From positions 1-22,229 of the IMG/VR virus record IMGVR_UViG_3300003691_000060: a stretch of 22,229 nucleotides of DNA; one strand, 5' to 3'. The translations under genes were made by a program, and so were the position numbers. The notes under the pieces are model-generated. The model saw nothing but the letters and a program-made list of their open reading frames with translations. It ran no database searches and had not been told where the DNA came from. This DNA comes from a virus. This document shows positions 13,770 through 21,841 of this stretch, in pieces (position 1 is the stretch's first letter; each line of letters begins with the position of its first letter).

Positions 13770-14102
13770 ATGAACACTAGCAAACAACTAGATTTATTTA
13801 AAGATTTAGATTATTTAATTACAGATAAGTTTACTTCTTATCATGAACAAAATCCATCAACTTATCAAACTTTTAAAAAATTAGCTGTTAAATCTAAAAA
13901 AATTGGGCACACTAGATTTTCTGCAAGAGGTTTATTTCAAGTAATGCGTTGGAAGATGGGAGGAAAAATTAAGAATGATGGTTTTAAATATAATAATAAT
14001 TACACTCCATATTATGTGAGACTGTTAGAAAAAGAGCATCCTGAATTTATTGGTTTTTTTGAAAAAAGGAGAGTGAAAAAAGAATTAATCATCGCAAATT
14101 AG
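13770..14102 (+). CDS. conserved phage protein, unknown function
   Basis: A 110-residue protein (MNTSKQLDLFKDL...). A longer in-frame reading from 13737 overlaps the previous gene; the ATG at 13770, one base after that stop, is chosen. It carries the patterns FTSYHEQNPSTYQTFKKLA and GHTRFSARGLFQVMRWKM, then NNNYTPYYVRLLEKEHPEF, which I recall as a common small phage protein in several phyla. The role is unknown; the basic, aromatic pattern may mean nucleic acid binding. It lies between a NinB-like gene and an OB-like gene. Confidence 0.75.
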   Translation: MNTSKQLDLFKDLDYLITDKFTSYHEQNPSTYQTFKKLAVKSKKIGHTRFSARGLFQVMRWKMGGKIKNDGFKYNNNYTPYYVRLLEKEHPEFIGFFEKRRVKKELIIAN

Positions 14103-14111
14103 GATATAATA

Positions 14112-14363
14112 ATGGGAGTTGTAACAGGAAAAATCACAGAAATAGAAGATCTATCTATAGGTGTACATATCAAAAATAAATTATCAATCAAAACCAATTA
14201 TGGCTATGCATACATTGAATGTAGAGGTCCTTTAAAAAGGTTAAGTGATGATATGATTGTTGGTGATGAAATCATTGTAGAACATGGATATGATGGGAGA
14301 ATTTCTAAAAAATCAGGAATAAAACATAATAATTTACCAGCAATTAGTATTCAAAAAATATAA
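14112..14363 (+). CDS. small beta-rich protein, OB-fold-like
   Basis: An 83-residue protein with alternating beta strands (VVTGKITEIEDL, LSIKTNYGYAYIECRG, VGDEIIVEHGYDGRI). The GKITEI opening and the VGDEIIV strand are typical of OB folds. In a phage recombination and replication block a small OB-like protein could bind single-stranded DNA, but no known family is recognised. It starts nine bases after the preceding stop. Confidence 0.6.
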   Translation: MGVVTGKITEIEDLSIGVHIKNKLSIKTNYGYAYIECRGPLKRLSDDMIVGDEIIVEHGYDGRISKKSGIKHNNLPAISIQKI

Positions 14364-14383
14364 TAATCAATTAAAGTTTAAAC

Positions 14384-15007
14384 ATGAGCACAATAACTAT
14401 TAAATCAGGAAAAATATCAAATGGAATGTTTTTAAATTATTCATTTGAAGAAAAGAAAGAGGAATCTACAGATACTGTAAATAAGAAATCAGATTTACCA
14501 ATTCATGCTGATTGTCAAGTAGCATATAATAATCTAATTCCTCATTTAATGTTGTTATGTGAACAAGAACCAATATCTGATGAAATAATTAATGCTATTA
14601 ATAATGGTGTAAGTGATATTCATGAAGAAGAATCTTATTTTAAAAGTTATAGAGTAACAGAATTTAAGATTACTGGATCTGCAAATTCTGAAGGTGTTGT
14701 TTTATCTGGCACCAGGTATTTATCAACTGGAAAAACAATCAGTTTAGCAGCTCCTTTTATTCGTTGGGATAATGAAGATTATAAACACATTTCTGAATTA
14801 GCTGAAGCTGTTGAAAATGTAAGAGAAGAAGTTTATCAATATTACAATGGAAAGCATGCCCCATTACCAAAACAAGAATCATTTGATTTTGATGAAGAAT
14901 TTGAAGATGAACCTATTGATTCATTAAAAGCAATTGGTGAAAACTTACAAAAAAGCTTAAAGAAAGAAGGTATAACAATGGAAGTAGTTAATTCTAAAGA
15001 TGCATAG
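14384..15007 (+). CDS. conserved phage protein, unknown function
   Basis: A 207-residue protein. The N-terminus (ITIKSGKISNGMFLNYSFEE) is beta-rich, the middle (CQVAYNNLIPHLMLLCEQ, FKITGSANSEGVVLSGTRYL) is mixed, and about residues 165-178 form an acidic stretch (DFDEEFEDEP). I recall similar proteins in Bacteroidetes phages near RecT and ParB-like genes, without a known function. The acidic stretch resembles protein-docking tails of single-strand-binding proteins but is not at the very end. The next small gene overlaps its last eight bases. Confidence 0.65.
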   Translation: MSTITIKSGKISNGMFLNYSFEEKKEESTDTVNKKSDLPIHADCQVAYNNLIPHLMLLCEQEPISDEIINAINNGVSDIHEEESYFKSYRVTEFKITGSANSEGVVLSGTRYLSTGKTISLAAPFIRWDNEDYKHISELAEAVENVREEVYQYYNGKHAPLPKQESFDFDEEFEDEPIDSLKAIGENLQKSLKKEGITMEVVNSKDA

Positions 15008-15182
15008 AAAATATAGGCTGATGTGTGGCTTTTTAGATCAAAATGGACTCATGTTTAACATTAATAGAATTCATGCTAAAAGGTTTGAGTTACATCAAAA
15101 TGGTATCATCATAAAAGTCTATAAACAAAGGCAAAACTGTAACAAAATAATTGAGGAAAAATATACTGCATTAAGAACGTAG
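15000..15182 (+). CDS. small basic protein, unknown function
   Basis: A 60-residue basic protein (MHRKYRLMCGFLDQNGLMF...) whose start overlaps the preceding gene by eight bases. It looks beta-rich with a Lys/Arg-rich C-terminus. Overlap and same-strand packing are the main support. No family recognised, and it could be a chance frame. Confidence 0.45.
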   Translation: MHRKYRLMCGFLDQNGLMFNINRIHAKRFELHQNGIIIKVYKQRQNCNKIIEEKYTALRT

Positions 15183-15237
15183 TGGATTCAGAAACATCTA
15201 TTAAGTTCCATAAATAAACATAATAATTGAAAAAATA

Positions 15238-16875
15238 ATGGAAACAATCATTGAAAACAAATTACAAATTTTAGATGTAAAAAACATCTTCATTTCAAAA
15301 ACAAATCCAAGAAAAACTATTGATGAAAAAGCATTAAATGAACTTTCTGAAAGCATTAAACAAAAAGGTGTAATTCAACCAATTTTGGTTAGGCCAATAC
15401 TTGATGGTTTTGATAAAAAAATGAATCAAGAATATGAATTGGTTTGTGGAGAAAGAAGATATAGAGCCTCTTTATTAGCAAAATTAAAAGTGATTCCTGC
15501 AAACATTAGAATGTTAGATGATGATGAAGCTTTTGAATTACAAATCATTGAGAATTTAGAACGTAAAGATGTGCATCCACTAGATGAAGCTGATGCTTTT
15601 AAAAAGATGTTGGATAGTGGTAAATACACTATTCAAGATGTAGCTGCTAAAATGGCAAAAACAGAACCATTCATTGCAGGAAGATTAAAATTAGTTGATT
15701 TGATAGAACCAATTAGAATTGATTTTGTCAAAGGTTTTTTAGGAATTGGTCATGCTACATTAATTGCTAAATGTGATGTTGAAAAACAAGAATCAATTCA
15801 TTCTAATGCTAAACCTTGGCGGGGTGGTGATGAATCAAATTATGGAACATACCAGGAATTAAAAGAAGATATTGAAGATGATTTATTAGATCTTACAGAA
15901 GCTCCATTCAGTTTGACAGAATGTTCTTTGCATTCTGGTGGTTCTGGAGCATGTAGTGTTTGTCCTAAACGTTCAAAAGCAAACCCTATTTTATTTGATG
16001 AATTCCAAGATGGAGATAATTGTTTTGATGAAAAGTGTTTTGAGAATAAAACAGAATCATTCACTCAAAAGGAATTAGCAAAAATCATCAATGAAAATTT
16101 AGATGTATGTATTGTTGCTGGAGGTAAACCAAGTGATTTTATTATTGATATGTGCAAACAATTCAATGTGAAAATTCTAAAGCATTGGGATGATTATAAA
16201 AATTATGATGGTCATGGTTATGTTGAGAAAAAAGCATTTAATGTTTCAGGATCTGAAGCTGGTACATATGAAAAGGTTTTTGTTAAGATTAATTCATCTA
16301 ATAGTGGAGAAGCATCAACTGAAAATTCTGGTAATGAAAGTATCAAACAAGATATTGATAAAATAGAAACTAGAGCAAAACGTGCTTTAGAATTAGATGC
16401 AGAAAAAGTTTGGGCTAACATTTTGAATGTTGATAATAAAACATTTAAAAACAACTCTGAAGAGCTTTCAAATCATGAAAAAAGAGCATTAGTTTCTGCT
16501 ATGCATAATCATTGTTATCAAGTGCATAATGAATTAGAATTTGTAAAGAATACAACTATAGAAACTATTTTAACTGAAGCTATTCCAGATCAATTAGTAA
16601 ATCTTGCTGTTAGAAGTTTTATAGCAAACACTTTAAACCATTCATATGGTTCTCATAAAACTTCAGCTTATGCAGCAGCTTACAAACAAGTTTTAGAAGA
16701 TTATTCACTAAAAGAAATAAAAGCTTTTGAAGCTGACCAAAAAGAAGTTGCAGACAAACGTATTGAAAGGACCAATAAAAGAATTGAAGATTTGAAATCG
16801 AAATTGATTACTGAAAAACCTAAAAAAGTTACTAAAAAGGCAACAAAAAAGAAAGTTGTTGCAAAAAAGAAATAA
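15238..16875 (+). CDS. ParB/Srx-fold protein with cysteine cluster and Lys-rich tail
   Basis: A 545-residue protein. Residues 12-120 form a ParB-like nuclease/CTPase domain, with GERRYRAS (71-78) and ENLERKDVHPLDEA (105-118) matching the conserved ParB boxes. A helix-turn-helix follows (about 131-155, TIQDVAAKMAKTEPFIAGRL). Next is a Cys cluster (C229, C239, C242, C262, C267) that may hold zinc, then a long middle, then a Lys-rich tail (KKVTKKATKKKVVAKKK) like histone H1-type tails. No ParA partner is in the window. Large ParB-like proteins occur in Bacteroidetes phages, with unclear roles in partition, replication or DNA packaging. The start follows a 55-bp gap with an A-rich leader. Confidence 0.82.
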   Translation: METIIENKLQILDVKNIFISKTNPRKTIDEKALNELSESIKQKGVIQPILVRPILDGFDKKMNQEYELVCGERRYRASLLAKLKVIPANIRMLDDDEAFELQIIENLERKDVHPLDEADAFKKMLDSGKYTIQDVAAKMAKTEPFIAGRLKLVDLIEPIRIDFVKGFLGIGHATLIAKCDVEKQESIHSNAKPWRGGDESNYGTYQELKEDIEDDLLDLTEAPFSLTECSLHSGGSGACSVCPKRSKANPILFDEFQDGDNCFDEKCFENKTESFTQKELAKIINENLDVCIVAGGKPSDFIIDMCKQFNVKILKHWDDYKNYDGHGYVEKKAFNVSGSEAGTYEKVFVKINSSNSGEASTENSGNESIKQDIDKIETRAKRALELDAEKVWANILNVDNKTFKNNSEELSNHEKRALVSAMHNHCYQVHNELEFVKNTTIETILTEAIPDQLVNLAVRSFIANTLNHSYGSHKTSAYAAAYKQVLEDYSLKEIKAFEADQKEVADKRIERTNKRIEDLKSKLITEKPKKVTKKATKKKVVAKKK

Positions 16876-16882
16876 TATCAGT

Positions 16883-17272
16883 ATGAAATTAGAATTAAAA
16901 CACTTAGCACCTTATTTGCCATATGAACTAAAATGTTGGGTAAAAGATTATCCTAGTGAAATAGGAGAACCACCAACAGATTCTATATTCATTTTAGATG
17001 CTTTATATAGAGTTGGAGAATTAGAATGTGTATTTCATGATTTAGTTGAAACTGAAAAAGGATTTAAAGATATTAAACCAATACTAAGACCATTATCAGA
17101 TTTAAAAGAAAGCATCATTGTTTATTATGGTTATCCAAATAGAGAAATGTTCATTGAAGATATTAATAATGAAACTGTGATTTATAAAATTATGGGAGAA
17201 TTATTTTCTAAACACTATGATGTATTTGGACTGATTGAAAAAGGATTGGCAATTGATATAAATACTATTTAA
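16883..17272 (+). CDS. conserved Bacteroidetes phage protein, unknown function
   Basis: A 129-residue protein starting MKLELKHLAPYLPYELKCW. A longer reading from 16856 overlaps the ParB-like gene by 20 bases, but the ATG at 16883 gives the N-terminus I recall from other Bacteroidetes phages (MKL..DHLAPYLPYGLK). The rest is mixed alpha/beta with a C-terminal helix (KIMGELFSKHYDVFGLIEKG). The role is unknown. It lies between the ParB-like and helicase genes with two- to seven-base gaps. Confidence 0.72.
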   Translation: MKLELKHLAPYLPYELKCWVKDYPSEIGEPPTDSIFILDALYRVGELECVFHDLVETEKGFKDIKPILRPLSDLKESIIVYYGYPNREMFIEDINNETVIYKIMGELFSKHYDVFGLIEKGLAIDINTI

Positions 17273-17274
17273 AA

Positions 17275-18948
17275 ATGCAGATCATTCAACACCCAAATGA
17301 ATTTCACATTCGCATACCATTCAACAGTTGGAGAGTAAGAAATTTAGATGCAGTAAAAAGTTTATCAAAAAGGCGCTTTGATCCAGTAAAAAAAATGTGG
17401 GTTGCACCAAATTACATTTCTGTTGAAGTTTTGAAATTAGTGCAAACACATAGAGCTGAATTATTGGTAGTAGAAAAACAACAGGCAATTAAAATAGAAG
17501 AATTGCCTGAATTACCAACATTAGATTTTGAAATTCCATTATCTCATCCAGATGGTTTTGGTTTTAGGCCATATCAAAATAAAGGAGTTGCAAGAGGTAT
17601 TCAAATGAAAAGATTTATCAATGGTGATGAACAAGGTTTAGGAAAAACTTTACAATCTATAGGTACAATTCATGGTGCAGATTTAAAAGGAGAAAAAACA
17701 TTTCCTTGTTTAGTTGTTTGTCCATCATCTACCAAAATAAATTGGCAAAGAGAATGGAAACAATGGGCTGGCAGAACTGCAATTGTTTTAGATAATAAAA
17801 ATAAAAACACCTGGCACCGATTTTATGAAATGGGAATGGCAGATGTTTTTATTACTAATTATGAAAGCATGAAGAAATTCTTTGTTGATTCAATGCCTCC
17901 AAAAGGTAAAATGAGGAATTCAATGGATATAAAATTAAATGAAAGGACCAATTTATTTAAGTCAATAATTATTGATGAATCTCATAGATGTAAAGACACT
18001 AAAACTCAACAAACAAAATTTGCTTTGAGAATTGCAATGGGTAAAGACTGGAGAATTTTATTAACAGGAACCCCAGTTGTAAATAAACCAATGGATCTAT
18101 ATCCACAATTAGCAATAATGGGGCATCTAAATAAATTTGGAGGTAGTAAAGGTTTTAAAATGCGCTATTGTGAGGGTGGAAGTGGAGCTGCAAACCTTAA
18201 AGAATTGAATTTTTTATTGAACAAACATTGTTTTTTTAGAAGAGAAAAAATTGATGTAGCTCAAGATTTACCAGACAAACAAAGGCAAACCATTCTTTGT
18301 GATATTACCACTAGAAATGAATACAATAAAGCTAAAAATCAATTTGTAAAATATCTTGAAGAAAAAGGGTGGGATGATAAAGAAATAGCCAAAAAATTAC
18401 GTGGTGAAATAATGGTGAAAATGGGAGAATTGAAACGTATTTCAGCATTAGGAAAATTGGCAGAAGTAAGAGAATTTGTTAAAGAAGTAATGGATTCTGG
18501 AGAAAAACTAATTGTGTTTTGTTCTCTTCATGCAATAGTAGATGCAATGCTAAAAGAATTTCCTGAAGCAGTAACTGTAACTGGTAGAGATTCTATGGAT
18601 CAAAAACAAGAAAGTATTGATGCATTTCAAAATAATCCTGATGTAAAATTAATTGTTTGCAATATTAAAGCTGCTGGAGTAGGAATTACACTTACAGCTT
18701 CATCAAGAGTAGCTTTTATTGAATATCCATGGACATATTCAGATTGTGTTCAATGTGAGGATAGAGCACATAGAATTGGACAAAAAAACAATGTGATGTG
18801 CACTTACTTTTTAGGGCAAAATACTATTGATGAAAAAATGTTTGAAATGATACAAGCTAAAGCATCTACAGCAAATGCAATTACAGGTGCCACAGATGAA
18901 ATGAAAACTGATTTCATAGACAATGTAATGGATTTATTTAAAAGTTAA
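17275..18948 (+). CDS. SNF2-family DNA helicase/translocase
   Basis: A 557-residue SNF2-type helicase. Residues 1-60 resemble the small N-terminal DNA-binding (HARP-like) module of SMARCAL1-type proteins. Motif I is GDEQGLGKT (117-125), motif II DESH (234-237), motif III LTGTP (263-267), and motif VI the box QCEDRAHRIGQ near residue 480. The fork-remodelling SMARCAL1 branch is the nearest analogue I recall; phage relatives probably help restart or remodel replication forks. Its last base overlaps the start of a zinc-ribbon microprotein. Confidence 0.92.
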   Translation: MQIIQHPNEFHIRIPFNSWRVRNLDAVKSLSKRRFDPVKKMWVAPNYISVEVLKLVQTHRAELLVVEKQQAIKIEELPELPTLDFEIPLSHPDGFGFRPYQNKGVARGIQMKRFINGDEQGLGKTLQSIGTIHGADLKGEKTFPCLVVCPSSTKINWQREWKQWAGRTAIVLDNKNKNTWHRFYEMGMADVFITNYESMKKFFVDSMPPKGKMRNSMDIKLNERTNLFKSIIIDESHRCKDTKTQQTKFALRIAMGKDWRILLTGTPVVNKPMDLYPQLAIMGHLNKFGGSKGFKMRYCEGGSGAANLKELNFLLNKHCFFRREKIDVAQDLPDKQRQTILCDITTRNEYNKAKNQFVKYLEEKGWDDKEIAKKLRGEIMVKMGELKRISALGKLAEVREFVKEVMDSGEKLIVFCSLHAIVDAMLKEFPEAVTVTGRDSMDQKQESIDAFQNNPDVKLIVCNIKAAGVGITLTASSRVAFIEYPWTYSDCVQCEDRAHRIGQKNNVMCTYFLGQNTIDEKMFEMIQAKASTANAITGATDEMKTDFIDNVMDLFKS

Positions 18949-19079
18949 TGAAATGCCCTAACACATCATGTAAAAGTAAAAAAGTAAAGTATAAATATAG
19001 TTTTATTGAAGAACATGTTTATGAATGTAAAAAGTGTGGTAAAAAAATCATTATTGAACGAAAAAAAATAGAAAATTAA
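18948..19079 (+). CDS. 43-residue zinc-ribbon protein
   Basis: A 43-residue frame MKCPNTSCKSKKVKYKY... with Cys3, Cys8, Cys27 and Cys30 (CPNTSC and CKKC), the four-Cys plan of a zinc ribbon with a basic core. Its ATG overlaps the helicase stop (TAATG), and its stop overlaps the next start (TAATG again), so all three genes are translationally coupled. Small zinc ribbons in phages are often accessory subunits or DNA/RNA binding factors. Confidence 0.75.
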   Translation: MKCPNTSCKSKKVKYKYSFIEEHVYECKKCGKKIIIERKKIEN

Positions 19080-19774
19080 TGTCAAAATTAGGATATACTT
19101 TTTACCCAAAAGATTGGGGAAATGATGATGAAGTTTTTGAATTGACTTTATCTCAAAGAGGATTTTATAGAGAGCTTATTGATATGGCTATGTTAAATGA
19201 TAATAAGACTGTTTTAAATGTAAAAACATGGGCTAGGAAATTGAATTCTACCATTAAAGAAGTTCAAGATATTCTTGATGTTTTAGGTCACTTAAAATTG
19301 ATAATAATCAATAGTAAAAATGTAATGGTTCCAAGTTGTGAAAAACGTTTAAATCTTATTCGTGGAGGAAGAAAAGGAGGTAGTAAAAAGAAGCCTACCA
19401 CAAAGCCTATTATTAAGCCTATCCCAAAGCCTACCTCTAACCAAATAGAAACAGAAATAGAAACTAAAGATAAAGTAAATAAAAAAAAAGACATACATAA
19501 TTTTGCATATGATATTATAAAAAAAGAAAAACAAAGTGAATTAGAAATTTTTGAAATGCAAAACAAAAAATCATTTCCGGATTATGAAAAATTTATTGAG
19601 AATTTCAACAACAGAGTTGTGATAGAAAAATTAGCATTTGAACCCAATATTTTACTTGCAAGATTACGAATGTTAAACACAAATTGGGATAAAAAACCAA
19701 AATCAGAAAAGAAGGAAATTACAAGTGATAAAGTAATATCAAAATTAGCAGAATATGGAACTAGACCAAATTAA
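19079..19774 (+). CDS. phage replication initiator (O/DnaD-like) with embedded iterons
   Basis: A 231-residue protein with a winged-helix N-terminus (YTFYPKDWGNDDEVFELTLSQ, FYRELIDMAML, VLGHLKLI), the pattern of phage O/DnaD-type initiators. A Lys/Pro linker follows at about residues 105-120 (KPTT-KPII-KPIP-KPTS), then a helical C-terminal part. In the DNA that linker is four exact AAGCCTA repeats with 12-bp period, followed by A-rich sequence. This resembles lambda, where the origin sits inside gene O. The next gene, a DnaC-like loader, overlaps its last 20 bases, giving an O/P-type pair. The sequence pattern is seen; the origin role is inferred. Confidence 0.85.
   Translation: MSKLGYTFYPKDWGNDDEVFELTLSQRGFYRELIDMAMLNDNKTVLNVKTWARKLNSTIKEVQDILDVLGHLKLIIINSKNVMVPSCEKRLNLIRGGRKGGSKKKPTTKPIIKPIPKPTSNQIETEIETKDKVNKKKDIHNFAYDIIKKEKQSELEIFEMQNKKSFPDYEKFIENFNNRVVIEKLAFEPNILLARLRMLNTNWDKKPKSEKKEITSDKVISKLAEYGTRPN
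19391..19433 (+). repeat. four 12-bp iterons, putative replication origin
   Basis: AAGCCTA begins at 19391, 19403, 19415 and 19427, exactly 12 bp apart. In all four, Lys is AAG and Pro is CCT, although AAA dominates for Lys in this region, and the following codon starts with A each time. That is more sameness than the protein needs. Downstream (about 19440-19540) is A-rich, like a DNA-unwinding element. Confidence 0.65.
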
Positions 19775-20429
19775 TAAAGCAGTATATGGTTCAAAGAATA
19801 AAGTTGTTGAACATTTTATTCCTGTAAATGATTATTTCAGGCTTTTTAAAAAATATGCCGGAGAAGATTTTATTTACAATGATGATAATGAAAAAACAAT
19901 TAAAACAATTGGAAGGTATTTCTGTGGTTTATCAAATATCAATGAATTTGGTAAAATTTTAAATATAAAAGATGAAGAGGATAATGATTCAATCTTAAAA
20001 AAAGGGTTGTTTGTTTTTGGTGAAAATGGAGTTGGGAAATCTAAATTATTTGAAATAATAAACAAAATCGGAAAAGAGTATCATTTAGAAAAAAGAATTT
20101 TAACCAGGTGTTATTTCCAAAAAATAAATGCAAAACACTTTGTAAATCATTTCATGAAAGAAGTAACTAAATGGCAATCAGATTTTGATTTAGAAAGGTA
20201 TTACAAAGGAAATTTATACATAGGAGATTTAGGTCAAGAGGGTCTAGCTTTTAATAAAAAAGAACTATTAGGAGATGTTTTGTATGAAAGAAATAGAAGA
20301 AAAGGACACTCTTTTTGCTCAAGTAATCTATATCCAAATGAAGTTGGAATTAGATATGGAAATGCAATTGGAGATCGGTTAACACAAGATTTTAATATCA
20401 TTCAATGGAATGGGAATTCTTTTAGATAA
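19755..20429 (+). CDS. DnaC-like helicase loader ATPase
   Basis: A 224-residue AAA+ ATPase. Walker A is GENGVGKS (89-96), and Walker B is near Asp158 (LYIGDLGQE). The C-terminal end DRLTQDFNIIQWNGNSFR matches the end of DnaC/IstB-type proteins (R....FN.I.W.G.S.R). Such proteins load the replicative helicase at the origin. Overlap by 20 bases with the initiator makes an O/P-like pair. A DnaB helicase gene is not present here, so the host helicase would be used. Confidence 0.86.
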   Translation: MELDQINKAVYGSKNKVVEHFIPVNDYFRLFKKYAGEDFIYNDDNEKTIKTIGRYFCGLSNINEFGKILNIKDEEDNDSILKKGLFVFGENGVGKSKLFEIINKIGKEYHLEKRILTRCYFQKINAKHFVNHFMKEVTKWQSDFDLERYYKGNLYIGDLGQEGLAFNKKELLGDVLYERNRRKGHSFCSSNLYPNEVGIRYGNAIGDRLTQDFNIIQWNGNSFR

Positions 20430-20473
20430 AAACAAACTTTACTAAACTATTTAAAAATTAAAAGCAGGTTATT

Positions 20474-20755
20474 ATGAGAATACTAAAAATTGATAGCTTA
20501 CCAAATGCAAAAAAATGGGTTGATAGAGACCACATAATGTTACATGCTTGCTTTCAAATATTACAAGATTGCGTTGAAAAGGAAAATGTTGACACCCATT
20601 GTAATTACGAAGTACATAAAGATTTTGTGGATGAAGTGCGACTACTTTATAATTGGTGGTTAAAACGAAAAAACGATGATTCATTTGATAATGACAATGA
20701 AGATAATGAGATGCTTAATAGATTGATGGAGATTAGAACAGCATTATGGATTTAG
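20474..20755 (+). CDS. conserved small phage protein, unknown function
   Basis: A 93-residue protein. The segment WVDRDHIMLHACFQILQDCVEKE (about 15-37) and the later EVRLLYNWW recall small phage proteins with the pattern HA.FQ.LVD.VEKE, of unknown function. A Asp/Asn-rich acidic stretch (DDSFDNDNEDNE) lies near the end. It follows the helicase loader by 44 bp. Confidence 0.72.
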   Translation: MRILKIDSLPNAKKWVDRDHIMLHACFQILQDCVEKENVDTHCNYEVHKDFVDEVRLLYNWWLKRKNDDSFDNDNEDNEMLNRLMEIRTALWI

Positions 20756-20757
20756 GT

Positions 20758-20847
20758 ATGATTAGATTAATAGTAAATAAAAAACAATGTACTATCGGTT
20801 TAACCGATACAAATAAGCACAAAAAAATAGTTAAAACACTGCCTTAG
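20758..20847 (+). CDS. possible 29-residue microprotein
   Basis: A short frame MIRLIVNKKQCTIGLTDTNK... beginning three bases after the preceding stop. It is basic and looks beta-like. Packing is the only support. The palindrome ATCGGTTTAACCGAT lies inside it, so the stretch may instead be regulatory. Confidence 0.3.
   Translation: MIRLIVNKKQCTIGLTDTNKHKKIVKTLP
20794..20808. repeat. 15-bp palindrome ATCGGTTTAACCGAT
   Basis: Seven-base arms around one central base, exact complements, in an A+T-rich region just upstream of the exported-protein gene at 20893. It has the size of an operator for a dimeric HTH protein. A second, looser inverted repeat (ACTGCC 20838-20843, GGCAGT 20869-20874) follows it. 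Confidence 0.55.
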
Positions 20848-20892
20848 CTATTAATTATACAAGTTGTTGGCAGTAGTTATTAAAGAAAAAAC

Positions 20893-21276
20893 ATGAAGAC
20901 AATTATTTTAATACTGATAATCAATTTATCAATTTACGGACAAGGACAAAAAATTGACACAACAACCACATCAGGCACTTTACAAATAAACTCTGATTGG
21001 TTTTCTATTAAACCCCTTTCTACCAGCAGTATTTTAAATATACAAAACTTTGAACCAACACTGCTTACTATTAGCTTTGGTGATAATAATAAGTATTTGA
21101 GCTTTGAAGTGAAAGGGGATTCTTTAATTACATCAGGTGATTTAAAACCTGATTTAGCTGCTAAAATATTTATTAGATTCACTCAATTTTTCTACACTAA
21201 AAGATTTGATAGCTTAAGATCGGAAGTTGCTAAATACAAAATGAAGTTAGATAGTATTACGGAATTGAACGAGTAA
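20893..21276 (+). CDS. small exported protein, unknown function
   Basis: A 127-residue protein with a signal peptide (MKTIILILIINLSIYGQGQ, cut near residue 16-19) and a beta-rich middle (FEPTLLTISFG, YLSFEVKGDSLITSGD). The C-terminal part is a helix that may coil (FDSLRSEVAKYKMKLDSI). No lipobox. It starts a new group of small genes after a gap that holds inverted repeats. No family recognised. Confidence 0.65.
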   Translation: MKTIILILIINLSIYGQGQKIDTTTTSGTLQINSDWFSIKPLSTSSILNIQNFEPTLLTISFGDNNKYLSFEVKGDSLITSGDLKPDLAAKIFIRFTQFFYTKRFDSLRSEVAKYKMKLDSITELNE

Positions 21277-21299
21277 ATTAATAATTAAATTTTATAAAT

Positions 21300-21503
21300 A
21301 TGAATTTTGAAACAAAACAAATAGGTTCTCACGGAGGACGACCAGCGACAATAATAGAAGTAACTGTTAATGGATTTGACTACACTGCAACAGAAGATGT
21401 AACAGACCGAAATGGTAAAGTAGATGAAAATTTAATTATGGAATTAAGAGAACTAGCTGATGAATTAGAAGAACAAAATAGGTTAGTAGCAGAAATCGAG
21501 TAA
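21300..21503 (+). CDS. small acidic protein, unknown function
   Basis: A 67-residue protein: a beta-rich start (MNFETKQIGSHGGRPATIIEVTVNGFDYTA), then an acidic helix (LIMELRELADELEEQNRLVAEIE), probably coiled coil. It follows the exported-protein gene by 23 bases. No family recognised. Confidence 0.55.
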   Translation: MNFETKQIGSHGGRPATIIEVTVNGFDYTATEDVTDRNGKVDENLIMELRELADELEEQNRLVAEIE

Positions 21504-21529
21504 TAATATTAATTTTAAATATAAATAAA

Positions 21530-21631
21530 ATGTTTACAGTAAAACCCATTATAGTAGGAGTAGTAATTGCACTAATAGTTGGATTAGTTGTATGGCTATT
21601 AATAAAAATTAGAAATGCTTTCAAGCGTTAA
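21530..21631 (+). CDS. 33-residue single-span membrane microprotein
   Basis: A short frame MFTVKPIIVGVVIALIVGLV... with one membrane segment (about residues 7-25) and a basic end (KIRNAFKR), so the C-terminus should face the cytoplasm. It is packed between two same-strand small genes (26 and 12 bp gaps). The composition is typical of real membrane microproteins. No function can be given. Confidence 0.6.
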   Translation: MFTVKPIIVGVVIALIVGLVVWLLIKIRNAFKR

Positions 21632-21643
21632 AAAAGAAAATAT

Positions 21644-21835
21644 ATGAGTAAAATAACCGAAAAAATAATTACTGAAAAGTATATACCTTTTTTAGTTGAT
21701 AATATGAAAGATTTATTGATAGAAGCTTTAGAAAGCTCTGATAAACAACATTTATTTGACTTTTTCATAGCATTTGAAAATGAGGTTAAAATGAAAAGAG
21801 AACGATTAAAAATCGGAGAAATAAATAGTAATTAA
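21644..21835 (+). CDS. small helical protein, unknown function
   Basis: A 63-residue helical, charged protein (MSKITEKIITEKYIPFLVDN...) with a second helix (LFDFFIAFENEVKMKRERL). It is the last gene before the terminator at 21842-21877. No family recognised. Confidence 0.55.
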   Translation: MSKITEKIITEKYIPFLVDNMKDLLIEALESSDKQHLFDFFIAFENEVKMKRERLKIGEINSN

Positions 21836-21841
21836 ATTTTC

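Noticed and set aside
15840-16454. Minus-strand frames inside the ParB-like gene
   Set aside because: Shadows of a strongly supported gene, with no independent signals.
19288-19566. Hydrophobic minus-strand frames within the initiator gene
   Set aside because: They arise from complementing Lys-rich codons of the initiator and iterons; hydrophobicity is a by-product.
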